Source: Bacteroidales bacterium (GTDB lineage Bacteria; Bacteroidota; Bacteroidia; Bacteroidales; F082). Taken from it: a DNA stretch of 16,522 nucleotides. Positions within the stretch are counted from its first letter, which is position 1. Each line of letters opens with the position of its first letter. The notes beneath the pieces were generated by a model. That model did not search any database. It was not told where the DNA came from and worked only from the letters and a program-made list of their open reading frames with translations. Made by a program: the position numbers and the translations under genes. Shown one piece after another: positions 14,379 to 16,522 of the stretch. Location: NCBI GenBank assembly GCA_017428285.1, contig JAFRRE010000034.1:1-16522 (forward strand), in the 5' to 3' direction.

Positions 14379-14488
14379 CTTCGCGTCATTGACTACGTTG
14401 AATCTGCGATTTGCGAGGAGGAACGACGAAGCAATCCAGAAAACCAGTTTCAAGTCTGGATTGCTTCATGCCTCGCAATGACGCAAAG
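14379..14488. repeat. REP-like imperfect palindrome between the two lipoprotein genes
   Basis: GAAGCAATCCAGA (14428-14440) pairs perfectly with TCTGGATTGCTTC (14455-14467). TTGCGAGG (14411-14418) pairs with CCTCGCAA (14471-14478). An outer pair, CTTCGCGTCATTG (14379-14391) with CAATGACGCAAAG (14476-14488), matches at 12 of 13 positions and overlaps the inner right arm by 3 bases. The left arm carries extra bases between the blocks. No ORF is present. The structure fits a small palindromic repetitive element; it could also terminate the first lipoprotein transcript. Confidence 0.7.
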
Positions 14489-14532
14489 CGACGACAAGGA
14501 CTGCCATCCAGTCTCGTGCCAATCTAATATCA

Positions 14533-14570
14533 ATCTTGAATCTTAAATCTTAAATCTTTAAATCTCAAAT
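14533..14570 (+). repeat. A/T-rich period-7 repeat before the large lipoprotein gene
   Basis: Successive AATCTTG, AATCTTA, AATCTTA, AATCTTTA and AATCTCA units end 2 bases before the ATG at 14573. The last 19 bases (14552-14570) are identical to the leader of the sugar transporter gene at 6527-6545. The tract could be slippage-prone and affect translation initiation. Confidence 0.6.
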
Positions 14571-14572
14571 CA

Positions 14573-16423
14573 ATGAAAAAACTGAATCTGTTCCTCGGCA
14601 TCATCTGCGCCTTTGCAGTGTGCCTCGTCTCCTGCCAAAAGGAGAAAACCACAGGACAAATCCAAGGCCTTGTGACCAATGCCAACACCTCCGAACCCAT
14701 CCTAGGGGTCAACATCTCGCTCAGCCCGACGGGCGCCTCAGCCGTCACGGGCAGCGACGGACGCTACGAGTTTGCCAACCTCCAACCCGGTAACTACACC
14801 GTGCAAGGCGTGAAAGCCGGCTTCGAAAGCAACACCAAGAACATCAGCATCACGGCGGGCAACGTGTCGTCGGGCGACATGCAACTGCGTCCCACCGTCA
14901 GCGGTTTCCGCCTCAACGTGGAATACCTCGACTTCGGCACCAACTTCTCGCAACTGCAGTTCAAGATTATCAATGCCAGCGCGAACACCCCGATGAGTTG
15001 GGAAATCATGGAAAGCCTCAACTGGCTTGAGACCACGCCTTCGACGGGCAACCTGCAAGGCGGCCAGGAGACCACCATCACGGTGAACATCGACCGCTCG
15101 CTGCTCACGCAAAGCACCACGGCCAACATCACTGTGCGCAGCGCTGACCAAAGCATCGTGCTGCCCATCAACGTGAGCATGGCGGGCAACAATGGACCGC
15201 AACTGCAACTCAGCGAGACCAACCTCGACTTCGGCACTTCGGCCAACAGCTTGGCTTTCTATGTGATGAATACCGGTCCGGCCAACACCTCTCTTCAATG
15301 GATTTGTTCCAACATCAACGTCGGCTGGCTGACTCTCAATCCCACCTCAGGCAACACGGCAGGCGGCGCCAGCACCCAAGTGATTGCCACTATCGACCGT
15401 ACGCAAATCAGTGGCATGGTCTCCACCCAAGTCAGCGTGAGCGGTGCAGGAAGCACGTCCACCATTACCTTCTCTGCTTCGGCGAGTGGCAGCGGTAGCG
15501 CCATCCTGCAACTCAGCGAAGGCTCGCTCGACTTCGGCGAAACCGCCACCACTAAGACTTTCCAAGTGAAAAACGTGGGCAGCGACGGCACAACGCTCAG
15601 CTGGAGCATCAACCCCTTGAATGTGGACTGGCTGACCCTCACACCGATGAGTGGCTCCACGGCTTCGGGCAGCGGCACCTTGGTGACCGCCCTTGTGGAC
15701 CGAACGAAAATCAGCGGCCCTGTTTCGACCACCGTTACGGTGAGCGGCACCAACAACAGCGCTAATCTCAATGTTTCGGTGCAATATGTCGATAACAGCG
15801 TTGTTGTGCCCGACGGTTTGTTCTGCTTCTTCAACTTCGATGGCAACGAGATTGTGGATTATTATGGGAACTATACGGGCATTAATAGCGGTGCTGTGGC
15901 TTCCACCGATACGCCAAGTGGTGAAGGAAAATCCATGGATTTTAATGGGAATGCGTTCATCATGGTTCAGGATAACATCATCCCGGCCAGCAATGCCTTC
16001 TCTGTAAACCTTTGGTTTAAGACTGGAAGAAATGACCAATACCTAATTGGAAGCGATCAATTAAGCAATGCAAAACCTGCATTTTGCTTTATGCTTTCAA
16101 GCACTTCGTGCCTTGAGTATTACACTAGCTATTGGAAACCAAGAATCACAACAAGTTCTATATCAACTTATGTTGACAATCAATGGCACATGCTGTCGAT
16201 TATTGTCAATGATAGTTTGATTATGTTCTTCATTGATGGTGTATTGTTTGAAACACAAACTGACACTAGCTCTTTGAAGTGGTCTAGCGATATAAACACT
16301 TGCTATTTAGGAACAGTCTCTAATAATATAAAAAAGTACAACGGCAAGCTCGACAACATCCGCACCTACAACCGTGCTTTGACGGCGCAGGAAGTGCAAA
16401 TGCTCTACAATGCGAAGCAGTAA
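14573..16423 (+). CDS. Multidomain BACON/LamG lipoprotein
   Basis: 616 residues. The lipoprotein signal ends in LVSC (Cys21). Domains in order: carboxypeptidase-regulatory-like at about 28-108 (GQIQGLVTN, GSDGRYEF, GNYTVQGVKAGFE), BACON-like 1 at about 113-203, BACON-like 2 at about 210-302, BACON-like 3 at about 311-404, and a LamG/concanavalin-like domain at about 414-616 (FCFFNFDGN, SMDFNGNAFIMV, FSVNLWFKTG, QWHMLSIIV, IMFFIDGVLF, GKLDNIRTYNRALTAQEVQM). Repeats 2 and 3 resemble each other (LQLSE..LDFG, WLTL.P.SG, VSTTVTVSG). The protein is probably surface- or periplasm-anchored and binds carbohydrate or glycoprotein; no hydrolase motif is seen. The LamG part is clearly more A/T-rich than the BACON part. 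Confidence 0.87.
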   Translation: MKKLNLFLGIICAFAVCLVSCQKEKTTGQIQGLVTNANTSEPILGVNISLSPTGASAVTGSDGRYEFANLQPGNYTVQGVKAGFESNTKNISITAGNVSSGDMQLRPTVSGFRLNVEYLDFGTNFSQLQFKIINASANTPMSWEIMESLNWLETTPSTGNLQGGQETTITVNIDRSLLTQSTTANITVRSADQSIVLPINVSMAGNNGPQLQLSETNLDFGTSANSLAFYVMNTGPANTSLQWICSNINVGWLTLNPTSGNTAGGASTQVIATIDRTQISGMVSTQVSVSGAGSTSTITFSASASGSGSAILQLSEGSLDFGETATTKTFQVKNVGSDGTTLSWSINPLNVDWLTLTPMSGSTASGSGTLVTALVDRTKISGPVSTTVTVSGTNNSANLNVSVQYVDNSVVVPDGLFCFFNFDGNEIVDYYGNYTGINSGAVASTDTPSGEGKSMDFNGNAFIMVQDNIIPASNAFSVNLWFKTGRNDQYLIGSDQLSNAKPAFCFMLSSTSCLEYYTSYWKPRITTSSISTYVDNQWHMLSIIVNDSLIMFFIDGVLFETQTDTSSLKWSSDINTCYLGTVSNNIKKYNGKLDNIRTYNRALTAQEVQMLYNAKQ

Positions 16424-16488
16424 AGGACAAGAAATGGTAAACCTATAATGTAGATGTGCAGCATTGGTTTGCATAAAGGGTAAAAGAA

Positions 16489-16509
16489 TTTGGCTGTCAG
16501 CCGTCAGCT
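16489..16509 (+). repeat. TCAGC heptamer repeat at the right edge
   Basis: TTTGGCTGTCAGCCGTCAGC (from 16489) carries GTCAGCC and GTCAGCT heptamers and resembles the left arm of the repeat at 6562-6593, which also follows TTT. It indicates a dispersed family. The rest of the 16424-16522 tail shows no gene. Confidence 0.5.
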
Positions 16510-16522
16510 CGGGAGCCACCGA

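Noticed and set aside
14533..14570. Possible CRISPR-like short repeats
   Set aside because: Units are 7 bases, directly adjacent and without unique spacers; no cas genes are present.
14738..15298. Minus-strand open frames opposite the lipoprotein genes, including 15295-15846 and 15347-16039
   Set aside because: They mirror Ser/Thr/Gly-rich repeats on the plus strand and have no domain or start signal of their own.

Overview
The window looks like chromosomal DNA of a Bacteroidales (Bacteroidota) bacterium. The evidence is the repeated TAnnTTTG-type -7 promoter boxes, the lack of consistent Shine-Dalgarno sequences, BACON-domain lipoproteins, a TPR/transmembrane/HTH regulator, a topoisomerase IV ParE of the type carrying GLNGVGTK, and a galactose cluster like those of Bacteroides. 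The genus cannot be fixed from sequence alone.

Layout. Positions 1-2327 (minus strand) hold the N-terminal part of parE, running off the left edge, and a polysaccharide-type flippase just upstream of it. A divergent promoter region follows, then a small, apparently frameshifted ORF (2408-2580) leading into two exported proteins on the plus strand: a PQQ-propeller lipoprotein (2587-4173) and an alpha/beta-hydrolase with a C-terminal LysM domain (4177-5145). A bidirectional terminator at 5170-5194 separates them from a convergent galactose cluster on the minus strand. In transcription order this is galK (10039-8894), a sugar nucleotidyltransferase (8699-7797), galM (7701-6646) and an FHS-family glucose/galactose transporter (6522-5221). 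Together these cover import, anomer conversion and phosphorylation of galactose, plus a candidate nucleotidyl-transfer step. All three gaps inside the cluster carry a different palindromic or period-7 repeat.

Upstream of galK lies an AAA/DUF4143 ATPase gene (11387-10134). It is flanked by two direct copies of the galK promoter, leader and first 19 codons. The outer copy (11523-11617) is a truncated galK start whose differences from the intact gene are nearly all synonymous. This suggests insertion or recombination with a diverged galK allele and is the most unusual structure in the window.

The right part (plus strand) holds a TPR/TM/coiled-coil regulator whose C-terminal HTH domain is displaced into the -1 frame near 13327, followed by two paralogous lipoproteins. 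The first (13727-14362) has a carboxypeptidase-regulatory-like domain and one BACON domain. The second (14573-16423) has the same domains plus two more BACON-like repeats and a LamG-like C-terminus of lower GC. A long REP-like palindrome and A/T-rich period-7 repeats lie between them. No rRNA, tRNA, CRISPR array or transposase was seen.
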